From the NCBI RefSeq assembly GCF_006476605.1, contig NZ_ML636803.1, positions 310,001 through 374,000 of the forward strand: 64,000 bases of DNA, given 5' to 3'. A program made the position numbers and the translations under genes. This document shows positions 53,309-63,204 of the stretch, in pieces; within the stretch, counting starts at the first letter, position 1, and each line of letters opens with the position of its first letter. The DNA comes from Brucella gallinifaecis (lineage in GTDB: Bacteria > Pseudomonadota > Alphaproteobacteria > Rhizobiales > Rhizobiaceae). The notes under the pieces were generated by a model. It was not told where the DNA came from. It saw nothing but the letters and a program-made list of their open reading frames with translations, and searched no databases.

Positions 53309-53791
53309 ATGACCACACGCACCCGCCTGAATATCTATTTCGACCCCGCGCTCATTCCCCAAATCGAAGCAATGGCGCTGCGCCGCTCGGTGGTGCTGCG
53401 CCGCAATGTCTCGAAATCCGCCATCGTAGAGGCGGCTGTCATGTCCTACCTGTCCGGCGATTCCGCCGACCAGCTTGAAGCGGCCATGTCGCGCCGCTTG
53501 GACAAGCTCGGCCGGCAGATCGACACGCTCGACCTAGATCTCGCCGTTCTCGGCGAGACGGTCGCGCAGTTCATCCATTTCTGGATGACCATCACGCCGC
53601 CGCTCACAGGAGCAGCACAATCCGCAGCCCGCGCGAAAGGCGCGGAGCGGTTCGAGGGCTTCATGCAGACCCTCGGCAAGCGTTTGGCGACGGGTGATAG
53701 GTTCCTCAAAGAGCTGTCGCGCGACGTCGAGGTTTTTGACAGTGATCCTGCCCAACCTGAAATTACCGATGCGAGCAAGACACAGCTTTAA
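53309..53791 (+). CDS. Ribbon-helix-helix (CopG-like) conjugation protein
   Basis: The 160-residue protein starts MTTRTRLNIYFDPALIPQIEAMALRR and continues with NVSKSAIVEAAVMSYL, a ribbon-helix-helix DNA-binding domain; the rest is helical. Homologues next to traG are called CopG or TraD and may be relaxosome accessory proteins. GAGG lies 9 nt before ATG 53309. It ends the tra block before a strong terminator. Confidence 0.83.
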   Translation: MTTRTRLNIYFDPALIPQIEAMALRRSVVLRRNVSKSAIVEAAVMSYLSGDSADQLEAAMSRRLDKLGRQIDTLDLDLAVLGETVAQFIHFWMTITPPLTGAAQSAARAKGAERFEGFMQTLGKRLATGDRFLKELSRDVEVFDSDPAQPEITDASKTQL

Positions 53792-53810
53792 CCCGCCATT
53801 ATTAGGAATA

Positions 53811-53849
53811 GGCCGGGCTGCACCTGTTTGAAAACAGCCCGGCCCTTTT
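53811..53849 (+). terminator. Strong terminator after the tra block
   Basis: GGCCGGGCTG (53811-53820) pairs with CAGCCCGGCC (53835-53844) around a 14-nt loop and is followed by CTTTTT. It lies 20 bp after the CopG-like stop and abuts the convergent GNAT gene. Confidence 0.88.
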
Positions 53850-54349
53850 TATCCCTGTTGATCCAGACCGAATGCCGGATGATGAATCAGTTCGCCGCGA
53901 GGCTCATTGCCGTCGAATGGCAAGGCTTGGACGACCTCGGGTGGAACGCCAGCTACGCCCAATTCGGGGAAGGCCCGAAAGCCGAACCGGCTATAGTAGG
54001 CGGGATCGCCCACCAGTGCTGCGCCCCTGCTTGTCGCCCGCAGTCGCTTGAGTGCTTCGGCCATCAGAGCCGTGCCGATACCCTGACGATGCCTTGCAGG
54101 CAGAACAGCAAGCGGGCCGATCAGACCCCAACCATCTTGCGACCCGACCCGTGCAGCAGAGCCGGCGAGATAACCAATCACTTTGCCTTTGTCCTCGGCG
54201 ACAAGCGAGAGGGTAAGTGCCCCCTCCGCTCTTAGCCTTTCAACGATGCCTGCCTCGGTTCCGGTGGATTGCGCAAGTATCTTGAGGGCTTCGGTGACGA
54301 CGCGGCTAATTGCCGGTATGTCATCGATAGTTTCGTTCCGGATCAGCAT
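53849..54349 (-). CDS. GNAT family N-acetyltransferase
   Basis: The 166-residue enzyme has the acetyl-CoA loop IGPLAVLPARHRQGIGTALMAEALKRL and the C-terminal GDPAYYSRFGFRAFPELGV seen in the YhbS-like subgroup. The acceptor is unknown. It is on the minus strand between the tra and trb blocks, immediately after the YjhX-like gene (9-bp gap), so the pair forms a small cargo unit. Confidence 0.9.
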   Translation of the reverse strand: MLIRNETIDDIPAISRVVTEALKILAQSTGTEAGIVERLRAEGALTLSLVAEDKGKVIGYLAGSAARVGSQDGWGLIGPLAVLPARHRQGIGTALMAEALKRLRATSRGAALVGDPAYYSRFGFRAFPELGVAGVPPEVVQALPFDGNEPRGELIHHPAFGLDQQG

Positions 54350-54358
54350 GTAGTTTCC

Positions 54359-54616
54359 TTAGCGGTTGTCGAGTTGAGCGCGAACGGAGCGGCGACCTCT
54401 ATCGGAAATCCGATAAGGGCTGGACGCTCTGGATTCGATCAGGCGCTTACGTCGGAGTTTGGCAAAGACCTCTGGCGTGCAATCGGCCAAAACATGGCCA
54501 TCGCGCGTGAAGCAGAGCACGTCGATGATACGGCCGTTATCGGCCCGTTGATGGCGTATATAACCGCCTTGCGCCAGCACGTGTAAAATGCGCTGTTCGC
54601 TGCGTGAGATGTTCAT
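54359..54616 (-). CDS. YjhX family (UPF0386) putative toxin
   Basis: The 85-residue protein [20 protein letters not shown], then [30 protein letters not shown] and [15 protein letters not shown] matches the YjhX family. E. coli YjhX has been described as a toxin paired with YjhQ, which is a GNAT protein. Here the neighbour is also a GNAT gene, so a toxin-antitoxin pair is a reasonable reading. Confidence 0.88.
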   Translation of the reverse strand: MNISRSEQRILHVLAQGGYIRHQRADNGRIIDVLCFTRDGHVLADCTPEVFAKLRRKRLIESRASSPYRISDRGRRSVRAQLDNR

Positions 54617-54976
54617 GGATAAGCCTGTGTAGAGAAATCACCCGCGCAACATTCAACACCGGCAAAACTTGCCGTTGCGAACGATGCGGCTAGATGTCTC
54701 GATCAATCGAGACGATCAGCGGGTGGTCACAAGCTCCAACATCTACAATCCCTTATCTGTATGGATTGGGCAGGCGCGATGTAACGTGTGGGCCGGAGCT
54801 TCGTCAACAGCGATTCATTCGAGAGTGTCGGTTTTCGACCCATCCTATTTACCGCCGTTCGCCGCCGATCACCGCACAGAGCTAGATACTTGTTGAACCA
54901 GCCCACTTCCGGGCTCTTTTAATCGACCCCGATCCGGGGATCGACTGTCGCGTCCCCATCAAACACCGGGGCCGAC
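54617..54976. other. Spacer between the YjhX-like gene and trbB
   Basis: These 360 bp contain only short frames without ribosome-binding sites. A GATCCGGGGATC palindrome sits at 54931-54942, and the last 30 bp should contain trbB translation signals. The region must hold the divergent yjhX and trb promoters, although I cannot point to clear -35/-10 pairs. Confidence 0.4.
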
Positions 54977-55972
54977 ATGACCACCAATCACCAAAAACCG
55001 GAAGCCATTGCGCGCGGTGCGCGCATGTTGCGCACCGCACTCGGCTCCGCCATTGCCCGGCTGCTCGAAGACCCGGCCGTGGTCGAGGTGATGTTGAACC
55101 CGGACGGCCGGTTGTGGATCGACCGCCTGTCCGAAGGGCTTTCCGATACAGGCGAGCGCCTGTCCGCAGCCGATGGCGAGCGCATCGTCAGACTGGTTGC
55201 GCACCATGTCGGCGCAGAGGTCCATGCCCGCAGCCCGCGCGTCTCGGCCGAGCTGCCGGAGAGCGGGGAGAGGTTCGAGGGCCTGTTGCCGCCTGTGGTC
55301 GCCGCCCCGACCTTCGCCATTCGTAAGCCCGCCGTCGCCGTGTTCAGCCTCGACGACTATGTGGCGGCGGGCATCATGTCCGCCGATCAGGCGGAAACGC
55401 TGCGCGAAGCCGTTGCAGCCCGCGCCAACATCCTTGTCGCGGGCGGCACCAGCACCGGCAAGACCACGCTGACCAACGCGCTGCTGGCCGAGGTGGCGAA
55501 GACTCAGGATCGCGTCGTCATCATTGAAGACACGCGCGAGCTGCAATGCGCCGCGCTCAATTTGGTCGCCATGCGGACGAAAGACGGTGTGGCGACGCTC
55601 TCCGATCTGGTTCGGTCCTCGCTGCGCCTGCGCCCGGATCGCATTCCTATCGGCGAGGTGCGCGGATCGGAAGCCCTCGACCTTCTGAAAGCTTGGGGCA
55701 CCGGCCATCCGGGCGGCATCGGCACCATCCATGCCGGCACCGGCATCGGCGCGCTCCGTCGCCTTGAACAGCTCATCCAGGAGGCTGTCGTCACGGTCCC
55801 GCGCGCCCTGATCGCCGAGACTATCGACCTTATTGCCGTCCTTTCCGGGCGCGGTTCAGCGCGCCGGCTGGCCGAGCTTGCCCGCGTCGAGGGGCTGGGG
55901 CCGGACGGCGACTACCGCATCACGCATCCGATCCCTTCAGCAATCCCCACCAGCACAGGAGAATCTTCATGA
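54977..55972 (+). CDS. trbB: TrbB conjugal ATPase (VirB11-like)
   Basis: The 331-residue hexameric traffic ATPase has Walker [18 protein letters not shown] near 156, the Asp box [11 protein letters not shown], Walker B-like [16 protein letters not shown] and the His box [13 protein letters not shown]. It powers pilus biogenesis and substrate transfer. It is the first of ten overlapping trb genes. Confidence 0.96.
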   Translation: MTTNHQKPEAIARGARMLRTALGSAIARLLEDPAVVEVMLNPDGRLWIDRLSEGLSDTGERLSAADGERIVRLVAHHVGAEVHARSPRVSAELPESGERFEGLLPPVVAAPTFAIRKPAVAVFSLDDYVAAGIMSADQAETLREAVAARANILVAGGTSTGKTTLTNALLAEVAKTQDRVVIIEDTRELQCAALNLVAMRTKDGVATLSDLVRSSLRLRPDRIPIGEVRGSEALDLLKAWGTGHPGGIGTIHAGTGIGALRRLEQLIQEAVVTVPRALIAETIDLIAVLSGRGSARRLAELARVEGLGPDGDYRITHPIPSAIPTSTGESS

Positions 55973-56301
55973 TCCGAACGATTTCGCGCGGCTATCGCTT
56001 TGCCGCGACCGCCGCATCCACCCTTGCCATCAGCCTTATGCTCGCACCAGCCGCCCATGCGTCCGGTTCGTCGATGCCGTGGGAAGCGCCGCTCCAGAGC
56101 ATCCTCCAGTCTATTGAGGGGCCGGTCGCCAAGATCATCGCCGTCATCATCATCATCGTGACCGGCCTGACTTTGGCCTTCGGCGATACAGGCGGCGGTT
56201 TTCGCAAGCTGATCCAGATCGTGTTCGGCCTGTCCATCGCCTTCGCGGCATCGAGCTTCTTCCTGTCGTTCTTCTCGTTCGGCGGCGGGGCGCTCGTTTG
56301 A
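55969..56301 (+). CDS. trbC: TrbC conjugal pilin (VirB2-like)
   Basis: The 110-residue pro-pilin has a long signal segment (FAATAASTLAISLMLAPAAHASG) and two hydrophobic helices (IAVIIIIVTGLTLAFG; IVFGLSIAFAASSFFLSFF). TraF would process it. It overlaps trbB by 4 bp. Confidence 0.93.
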   Translation: MIRTISRGYRFAATAASTLAISLMLAPAAHASGSSMPWEAPLQSILQSIEGPVAKIIAVIIIIVTGLTLAFGDTGGGFRKLIQIVFGLSIAFAASSFFLSFFSFGGGALV

Positions 56302-56582
56302 TGGCGGGCGGCCTCGAACAGCTCGACGCAGTGCCGGGCTTCGCTGTTCCGGTCCACCGGGCGCTGACCGAGCATATCCTGCTCGGCGGCGCACCGCGCG
56401 CCATCGCCATCATGAACGGAACGCTGGCCGGGGCCGTTGGCCTCGGCCTGCGTCTCTGGCTGGTCGGCATCGCCATCTGGGCCATCGGCCATTTCGCGGC
56501 CGTTTGGGCCGCCAAGCGCGATCCCCTCTTTGTCGAAGTCGGGCGGCGGCATCTGCGCATCCCGGCTTTTCTGGCAGTGTGA
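56301..56582 (+). CDS. trbD: TrbD (VirB3-like) membrane protein
   Basis: The 93-residue protein contains PVHRALTEHILLGGAPRAIAIMNGTL and one or two membrane helices (GLGLRLWLVGIAIWAIGHFAAVW), typical of TrbD. ATG 56301 shares a base with the trbC stop (TGATG). Confidence 0.93.
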   Translation: MAGGLEQLDAVPGFAVPVHRALTEHILLGGAPRAIAIMNGTLAGAVGLGLRLWLVGIAIWAIGHFAAVWAAKRDPLFVEVGRRHLRIPAFLAV

Positions 56583-56592
56583 GGACGCAGCA

Positions 56593-59085
56593 ATGATGAA
56601 CCTTGCTGAATATCGCCGCACCGCCACCCGGCTCGCCGATTATCTGCCATAGGCCGCATTGGTTGGCTCCGGCGTCGTCCTGAACAAGGACGGCAGTCTC
56701 CAGAGGACGGCGAAGTTTCGCGGTCCCGATCTGGATTCCGCTGTCGCCGCCGAGCTGGTCGCCGTCGCCGGCCGCATCAACAATGCCGTGCGTCGTCTCG
56801 GCTCCGGCTGGAGCATCTTCGTCGAAGCCGTTCGGCTTGCGGCTCCGCAATACCCCGAGAGCAAGTTCCCCGATGCTGCATCCGCATTGGTCGATGCCGA
56901 ACGGAAAGCGCAGTTCGAGGAACAAGACGCTCACTTCGTGTCCCAATATTACCTGACTTTCCTTTGGCTCCCGCCTGCCGATGAGGCCGCGCGCACTGAG
57001 GCATGGCTGTACGAGGGCCGCGAGAAAACCGGCGTGGACCCGTGGGAGCTGCTGCGCGGCTTTGTCGACCGCACCGACCGCGTGCTGGCCTTGCTCGACG
57101 GCTTCATGCCGGAGTGCCATTGGATGGATGACGGCGCGACGTTGACCTATCTCCATTCCACCATCTCGACCAACCGGCATCGCGTGCGCGTGCCAGAGGT
57201 GCCGATGCACCTCGACGCGCTGCTGGCCGACCAGCCCTTGACCGGCGGGCTGGAGCCGCGCCTTGGCGACGCGCATCTGCGCGTGCTGACCATCGTGGGT
57301 TTCCCGACCGCGACGACGCCCGGCCTGCTCGACGAGATGAACCGCCTGCCGTTCCCCTACAGGTGGAGCACGCGCGCGATCCTGCTCGACAAGACAGACG
57401 CGACGCGGCTGCTGACCCGCATCCGTCGCCAATGGTTTGCCAAGCGCAAGTCCATCGCCGCGATTCTGAAAGAGGTGATGACCAACGAGGCGTCCGCGCT
57501 GGTGGACACCGATGCGGCGAACAAGGCGCTTGACGCTGACATGGCGTTGCAGGAACTCGGCGCAGACGTGGCGGGCATGGCCTACGTCACGGCGACCGTT
57601 ACCGTCTGGGATGCCGACCCGCGCATTGCCGACGAGAAGCTGCGCCTGGTCGAGAAGATCGTTCAGGGCCGCGACTTCACCGCCATGCCCGAGAGCGTCA
57701 ACGCGGTTGACGCATGGCTCGGCAGCCTGCCCGGACACGCCTACGCGAATGTCCGGCAGCCTCCTATCAGCACTTTGAATCTCGCCCACATGATCCCGCT
57801 TTCGGCGGTGTGGGCGGGGCCGGAACGGGACGAGCATTTCGGTGCGCCCCCTTTGCTTTTTGGAAAGACCGAAGGCTCAACCCCGTTCCGGTTGTCTTTG
57901 CATGTCGGCGACGTAGGGCACACCCTTGTCGTCGGCCCCACGGGCGCGGGCAAGAGCGTGCTGCTCGCCCTCATGGCGCTCCAGTTCCGCCGCTACGAGG
58001 CCAGCCAAGTCTTTGCCTTCGACTTCGGCGGTTCGATCCGCGCCGCGTCGCTCGCCATGGGCGGCGACTGGCACGACCTTGGCGGCGGGCTGACGGAAGG
58101 GGCCGAGGCGTCCGTCTCGCTCCAGCCGCTCGCCCGCATCCACGACACCTATGAACGGGCATGGGCGGCGGACTGGATCGCCGCCATCCTCATGCGGGAA
58201 GGCATCGCCATCACGCCCGAGGTCAAGGAGTATCTTTGGACGGCGCTGACTTCGCTGGCTTCGGCCCCGGTCGAGGAGCGCACCATCACCGGCCTTGCGG
58301 TGCTGCTGCAATCCAACGATCTGAAACAGGCGCTCCGGCCGTTCTGCGTCGGCGGTGCCTATGGCCGGCTGCTGGACGCCGAAGCCGAACATCTCGGCTC
58401 GGCCGATGTGCAAGCCTTCGAGATCGAGGGCCTTGTCGGGACCGGCGCGGCCCCGGCCGTGCTCGCCTATCTGTTCCATCGCATCGGCGACCGGCTCGAC
58501 GGGCGGCCCACGCTGCTCATCATCGACGAGGGCTGGCTTGCGCTGGACGACGAGGGGTTCGCCGGCCAGCTCCGCGAATGGCTGAAGACGCTGCGCAAGA
58601 AGAACGCCAGCGTCATCTTCGCCACGCAGAGCCTGTCCGACATCGACGGCAGCAACATTGCGCCCGCGATTATCGAGAGCTGCCCGACGCGGCTCTTGCT
58701 CCCGAACGAGCGCGCCATCGAGCCGCAGATCACGGCCATCTATCGCCGCTTCGGCCTCAATGATCGGCAGATAGAAATCCTCGCACGGGCCACGCCCAAG
58801 CGCGATTATTATTGCCAGTCGCGGCGCGGCAATCGCCTGTTCGTGCTTGGCCTGTCCGAAGTTGGCCTCGCGCTCTGCGCCGCTTCCGCCAAGTCCGACC
58901 AGACGCTCATTGCGCAGATCGTCGCCGAACACGGCCGCGATGGTTTCCTCGCCGCGTGGCTACGGGTGCGCGGCGTCGATTGGGCCGCCGACCTGATCCC
59001 GAACCTCACCAATCTTGCCGACCGACCGGAATCCACCGCGCCGGCCCGGCTCCATACCCACCCCACACAGGAGATTCTTCCATGA
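56593..59085 (+). CDS. trbE: TrbE conjugal ATPase (VirB4-like), interrupted by an amber codon at position 20
   Basis: From ATG 56593 the frame reads MMNLAEYRRTATRLADYLP, then TAG (56650-56652), then AALVGSGVVLNKDGS and continues without another stop for 811 codons. Family members have Trp (TGG) at this position, so a single G-to-A change explains the stop. The rest is intact: Walker A VVGPTGAGKSVLLALM and Walker B LLIIDEGWLALDD near residues 440 and 625. A TTG at 56659 could restart translation but lacks a ribosome-binding site. Without readthrough, restart or suppression, transfer would be impaired. A sequencing error must be excluded. Confidence 0.93.
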
Positions 59086-59852
59086 CCTATTCCAAGATCG
59101 TCGGGGCCTCGGCCCTCGCGCTGGCGCTCGCCGTGCCCGTAGCCCTCTCGCCGATGGCGGCGGCACCGGCCCACGCCCAGCTTTTCGGGCGCATCGTCTA
59201 TGACCCGTCCAACTACGCGCAGAACGTGCTCACGGCCGCCCGCACGCTGGAGCAGATCAACAACCAGATCACCAGCCTCCAGAACGAAGCGCAGATGCTC
59301 ATCAATCAGGCCCGCAATCTGGCGAGCCTGCCGTATTCCTCGCTCCAGTCGCTCCAGCAGAACGTCCAGCGCACGCAACAGCTTCTCGGCCAAGCGCAGA
59401 ACATCGCGTTCGAGGTCGGCCAGATCGACCAGGCGTTTCAGCAGCAATACGGCAATGTCTCGCTTTCGGCGACCGACGCCCAGCTTGTCGCCGATGCACG
59501 CAGCCGATGGGAGAACACGGTCGGCGGCTTGCAGGACGCGATGCGCGTGCAGGCGGGTGCAGTCGGCAACATAGACAGTAACCGCGCCGAGATGGCTGCG
59601 CTGGTCGGCCAGAGTCAGGGTGCAACCGGGGCATTACAGGCGACGCAGGCCGGCAACCAGCTCCTTGCCCTCCAGTCGCAGCAGCTTTCCGACCTGATCG
59701 CGGTCATCTCTGCAAACGGCCGTGCCGACGCGCTGACGGAGGCGGAGCGTGCGACCGCCGCCGAACAGGGCCGCATCCAGCGTGAGCGGTTCCTGACGCC
59801 CGGCACCGGCTACCAGCCAGGCAACGCGCAGATGTTCAACGGCAACAACTGA
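59082..59852 (+). CDS. trbJ: TrbJ (VirB5-like) periplasmic transfer protein
   Basis: The 256-residue protein has a signal peptide ending AAPAHAQ, then FGRIVYDPSNYAQNVLTAARTLEQINNQITSLQNEAQMLINQ, a helical TrbJ/VirB5 pattern rich in Gln. It probably tips the pilus. It overlaps trbE by 4 bp. Confidence 0.94.
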   Translation: MTYSKIVGASALALALAVPVALSPMAAAPAHAQLFGRIVYDPSNYAQNVLTAARTLEQINNQITSLQNEAQMLINQARNLASLPYSSLQSLQQNVQRTQQLLGQAQNIAFEVGQIDQAFQQQYGNVSLSATDAQLVADARSRWENTVGGLQDAMRVQAGAVGNIDSNRAEMAALVGQSQGATGALQATQAGNQLLALQSQQLSDLIAVISANGRADALTEAERATAAEQGRIQRERFLTPGTGYQPGNAQMFNGNN

Positions 59853-59865
59853 CGGGAGGCTCGCC

Positions 59866-60132
59866 ATGGACGGCAAGATGCTGGCGCGGCTCGGGGCCGT
59901 TGTGTTCATCGCCATCGCCGTCACGGCGACCGCAATCGACATGGCGCGGAAGGACGAGCCTTCCGCGCCACGACCCGCATCGGCCCTCCAGCCGCCCGCC
60001 GATCCGCTGCGCGAAACCTTGCGTCGGTGCCAGCATCTCGGCGAGGCGGCGGCGAACGACGCCGATTGCCTCGCCGCATGGGCCGAATCCCGCGACCGCT
60101 TCCTCGGCCGTGACCGCAGCGAGGCGCGCTGA
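59866..60132 (+). CDS. trbK: TrbK-like small membrane protein (entry exclusion type)
   Basis: The 88-residue protein has one N-terminal hydrophobic helix (LARLGAVVFIAIAVTATAI) and a soluble tail with two Cys (LRRCQHLGEAAANDADCLAAW), the pattern of the alternative TrbK in such elements. In RP4 TrbK excludes redundant mating. It lies between trbJ and trbL. Confidence 0.82.
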   Translation: MDGKMLARLGAVVFIAIAVTATAIDMARKDEPSAPRPASALQPPADPLRETLRRCQHLGEAAANDADCLAAWAESRDRFLGRDRSEAR

Positions 60133-60134
60133 CC

Positions 60135-61520
60135 ATGGGCAACAAGGGTGTCATCGACAATTTCCTCGGGGTCTTCACCTCCTACATCGACAGCGGGTTC
60201 GGCCTGCTTGGCGGCGAGGTTGCCTTCATCGCCACGACGCTGATCGTTATCGACGTGACGCTCGCCGCGCTGTTTTGGGCATGGGGCGCAGATGATGATG
60301 TGGTTGCGCGGCTGGTGAAGAAGACCCTGTCCATCGGGGTGTTCGCCTACATCATCAGCAACTGGAACAACCTCGCCCGGATCGTCTTCGACAGCTTCGC
60401 AGGTCTCGGCCTGATGGCGTCAGGCACCGGGTTTTCCGTCGAAGACCTGATGCGGCCGGGTCGCGTGGCGCAGACCGGCCTCGACGCCGGACGCCCGCTG
60501 CTCGATTCCATTTCAGACCTGATGGGCTGGATCGCGTTCTTCGAGAACTTCATCCAGATCGCGTGCCTGCTGTTTGCATGGGCGCTGGTCGTGCTGGCGT
60601 TTTTTATTTTGGCGATCCAGCTTTTCGTGACGCTGATCGAGTTCAAGCTGACCACGCTCGCCGGCTTCGTCCTGATCCCCTTCGGCCTGTTCGGCAAGAC
60701 CGCCTTCATGGCCGAGAAGGTCTTGGGCAACGTGGTGTCGTCCGGCATCAAGGTTCTGGTGCTCGCCGTCATCATTGGCATCGGCAGCACTTTGTTCAGC
60801 CAATTCACGGCCGGTTTCGGCGGGGCGACCCCGACCATCGACGACGCCATGGCGATTGTGCTCGCCGCGCTGTCGCTGCTCGGCCTCGGCATCTTCGGTC
60901 CCGGCATCGCCAACGGCGTCGTATCGGGCGGGCCGCAGCTCGGCGCGGGAGCGGCCGTTGGCACGGGCCTCGCCGCTGGCGGCATGGTGCTTGCCGGCGG
61001 CGCGGCGGCTGGCGGCGGGGCCATGCTTGCGGCGAAGGGCGGCGCTGCTGCCCTGTCCGGCGGGGCCGCGGCCGTTCGGGGCGGAGCGACCGCCGCGGGC
61101 GCGGCGACCGCTGCCTATAGCGTCGGCGCGCTCGGCCAGTCCGGCGCGGCGGGCGTTGCCTCCGGCCTCGGCGGTGTCGCCCGAGCGGCAGGCTCGGCCA
61201 CCGTCTCGCCGCTCAAACGCGCAGCCTCCAGCGCAACATCCCAAGCAAGCGAAAGCATCAAATCCAGCTTCTCCGCTGGCGCAAAGGCCGGTTTCGGCGT
61301 GACGGGCGGCAGCTCCACGATGGGCACGGTCGGCGGCGCAAGCGCCGAACCCGCAGCCGCGCCATCCAACCCGGCCGGCGGCCCTCCGGCTTGGGCACAG
61401 CGGATGCAGCGCCGGCAGGCCCTCAACCACGGCACCACCATGACCGCCCATGCCGTCCGCTCCGGCGACAGCCACGGCTCCGGTTCCTCCGTCAACCTTT
61501 CCGAAAGTGACCGCTCATGA
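60135..61520 (+). CDS. trbL: TrbL (VirB6-like) polytopic membrane protein
   Basis: The 461-residue protein starts MGNKGVIDNFLGVFTSYIDSGFGLLGGEVAFI and has at least five membrane helices through residue 270, then a Gly/Ala/Ser-rich tail of about 190 residues, as in other TrbL proteins. It forms part of the inner-membrane channel. Confidence 0.94.
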   Translation: MGNKGVIDNFLGVFTSYIDSGFGLLGGEVAFIATTLIVIDVTLAALFWAWGADDDVVARLVKKTLSIGVFAYIISNWNNLARIVFDSFAGLGLMASGTGFSVEDLMRPGRVAQTGLDAGRPLLDSISDLMGWIAFFENFIQIACLLFAWALVVLAFFILAIQLFVTLIEFKLTTLAGFVLIPFGLFGKTAFMAEKVLGNVVSSGIKVLVLAVIIGIGSTLFSQFTAGFGGATPTIDDAMAIVLAALSLLGLGIFGPGIANGVVSGGPQLGAGAAVGTGLAAGGMVLAGGAAAGGGAMLAAKGGAAALSGGAAAVRGGATAAGAATAAYSVGALGQSGAAGVASGLGGVARAAGSATVSPLKRAASSATSQASESIKSSFSAGAKAGFGVTGGSSTMGTVGGASAEPAAAPSNPAGGPPAWAQRMQRRQALNHGTTMTAHAVRSGDSHGSGSSVNLSESDRS

Positions 61521-62206
61521 GCATCTTCAAACGACCAGCAACCCACTACGGCAAAACGCCGGAACCCGAAACGCCCTATCAGAAGGCCGCACAGGCATGG
61601 GACGAGCGTATCGGCTCGGCCCGCGTGCAGGCGAAGAACTGGCGGCTCATGGCCTTCGGTTCCCTGATCCTGTCTGCCGGCTTCGCCTCGGCGCTGGTCT
61701 GGCAGTCGGCGCGCGGGACCGTGGTGCCGTGGGTTGTTCAGGTGGACAATCTCGGTCAGGCGCAGACCGTTGCGCCGGCAAACGCAGACTATCGGCCGAC
61801 CGATCCGCAGATCGCTTTCCATCTCGGTCGCTTCATTGAGCAGGTCCGCGCGATCCCGGCCGACGCGATCATTGTCCGCCAGAACTGGCTTCGGGCGTAT
61901 GAGTGGACCACGGATCGCGGCGCGGCGGCGTTGAACGACTACGCAAGGGCGAACGATCCCTTCACGCGCGTCGGTCGGCAGCAGGTCGCCGTCGAGGTCT
62001 CGAGCGTCATCCGGGCGTCTCCCAACAGCTTCCGCGTGGCGTGGACGGAAAGGCATTTCGAGAACGGCCAGCTTTCCACCACGGAACGCTGGACGGCCAT
62101 CCTCACCATCGTCATCCAGCCGCCGCGCGACGCCGAACGCCTGCGCGCCAATCCGCTGGGAATCTACGTCAACGCGATTTCGTGGTCGCGGGAGATGAGC
62201 CAATGA
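61517..62206 (+). CDS. trbF: TrbF (VirB8-like) channel protein
   Basis: The 229-residue protein has the motif TPYQKAAQAWDERIGSARVQAKNWR, one membrane helix (LMAFGSLILSAGFASALVW) and the VirB8-like periplasmic domain with WTTDRGAAALNDYA and RVAWTERHFENGQL. It overlaps trbL by 4 bp and trbG by 4 bp. Confidence 0.95.
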   Translation: MSIFKRPATHYGKTPEPETPYQKAAQAWDERIGSARVQAKNWRLMAFGSLILSAGFASALVWQSARGTVVPWVVQVDNLGQAQTVAPANADYRPTDPQIAFHLGRFIEQVRAIPADAIIVRQNWLRAYEWTTDRGAAALNDYARANDPFTRVGRQQVAVEVSSVIRASPNSFRVAWTERHFENGQLSTTERWTAILTIVIQPPRDAERLRANPLGIYVNAISWSREMSQ

Positions 62207-63204
62207 GGACGATCACCCGCACCCCGACAATCGCGGTCATGCTGCTTTCGGCTACCATGCTGGCCGGCTGCGCCACCAACCGGACGCCGCAATTCAGCTA
62301 CGACGACAGCGTGCCGCCGTTGCCGACCGTGCAGGCGGCCGTCACCAACGACACGCCCCGGCCGCTGCATGTGCCCCCGGCATGGACCGTGGCGCGCGGC
62401 GGCACCGCCGCCGGCACGCCGACCGGCCGCGTCGAGAACGCCAACGCAGCCGCCCGCGTCGAGCCACGCCGGGAAGGCTACTACAACGCCATCCAGATTT
62501 ATCCGTGGTCCGAAGGCGCGCTCTATCAGGTCTATGCCGCAGTCGGGCAGATCACGACCATTGCGCTGGAGCCGGGCGAAAGCCTGACAGGCGCAGGGCC
62601 GATTGCGGCGGGCGACACCGCCCGCTGGATCATTGGCGATACCGAGAGCGTTAGCGGTGCGAACCGCCGTGTCCATATCCTCGTGAAACCCACGCGACCG
62701 GACATTTCCACCAACCTTGTCGTCACCACCGACCGGCGCACATACATGCTCGAGCTGCGCGCGCGGGAATCGCTCTACATGCCCGCCGTGGCATGGGCCT
62801 ATCCCGCACCGCCTGCCGGCCAGCGCCAGACGGTCCCGGCCGCGCCGATCATTCCGGCCGAGGCGGCGCGGAACTATCGCTACGCCTTGCAGATGCAGGG
62901 CAACAGCCCGCCGTGGCGGCCGGTTTCGGTCTTCGACGATGGCAGGCGCGTCTATGTCGTCTTCCCGGCCGGGATCGTGCAGGGCGAGATGCCGCCGATC
63001 TTCGTCCTTGGCGCGGACGGCGAGCCTCAGATCGTCAACAGCCGTATCCACCAGAACATCTTGATCGTGGACCGCCTGTTCGGCGCGGCCGAACTGCGCC
63101 TTGGCAGCGGCGACCGCCAGCAGACGGTCAGGATCGTCCGCATCAACCCGACGCAGGCCGCCGCCGCGCAGCCCGCCAGCGCGACCGGAGACTCCCCGTC
63201 ATGA
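62203..63204 (+). CDS. trbG: TrbG (VirB9-like) lipoprotein
   Basis: The 333-residue protein has a lipobox LSATMLAGC near residue 22 and the VirB9/CagX domain: AVGQITTIALEPGESLTGAGPIAAGDTARWIIGD, and the C-terminal YRYALQMQGNSPPWRPVSVFDDG and TYIVFP-like motif VYVVFPAGI. It forms part of the outer-membrane core of the secretion channel. Confidence 0.95.
   Translation: MRTITRTPTIAVMLLSATMLAGCATNRTPQFSYDDSVPPLPTVQAAVTNDTPRPLHVPPAWTVARGGTAAGTPTGRVENANAAARVEPRREGYYNAIQIYPWSEGALYQVYAAVGQITTIALEPGESLTGAGPIAAGDTARWIIGDTESVSGANRRVHILVKPTRPDISTNLVVTTDRRTYMLELRARESLYMPAVAWAYPAPPAGQRQTVPAAPIIPAEAARNYRYALQMQGNSPPWRPVSVFDDGRRVYVVFPAGIVQGEMPPIFVLGADGEPQIVNSRIHQNILIVDRLFGAAELRLGSGDRQQTVRIVRINPTQAAAAQPASATGDSPS

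Noticed and set aside
56410..57837. A 475-codon minus-strand frame across trbD-trbE
   Set aside because: It is antisense to trb genes with clear homology, and its length is a by-product of high GC content and the absence of minus-strand stops.
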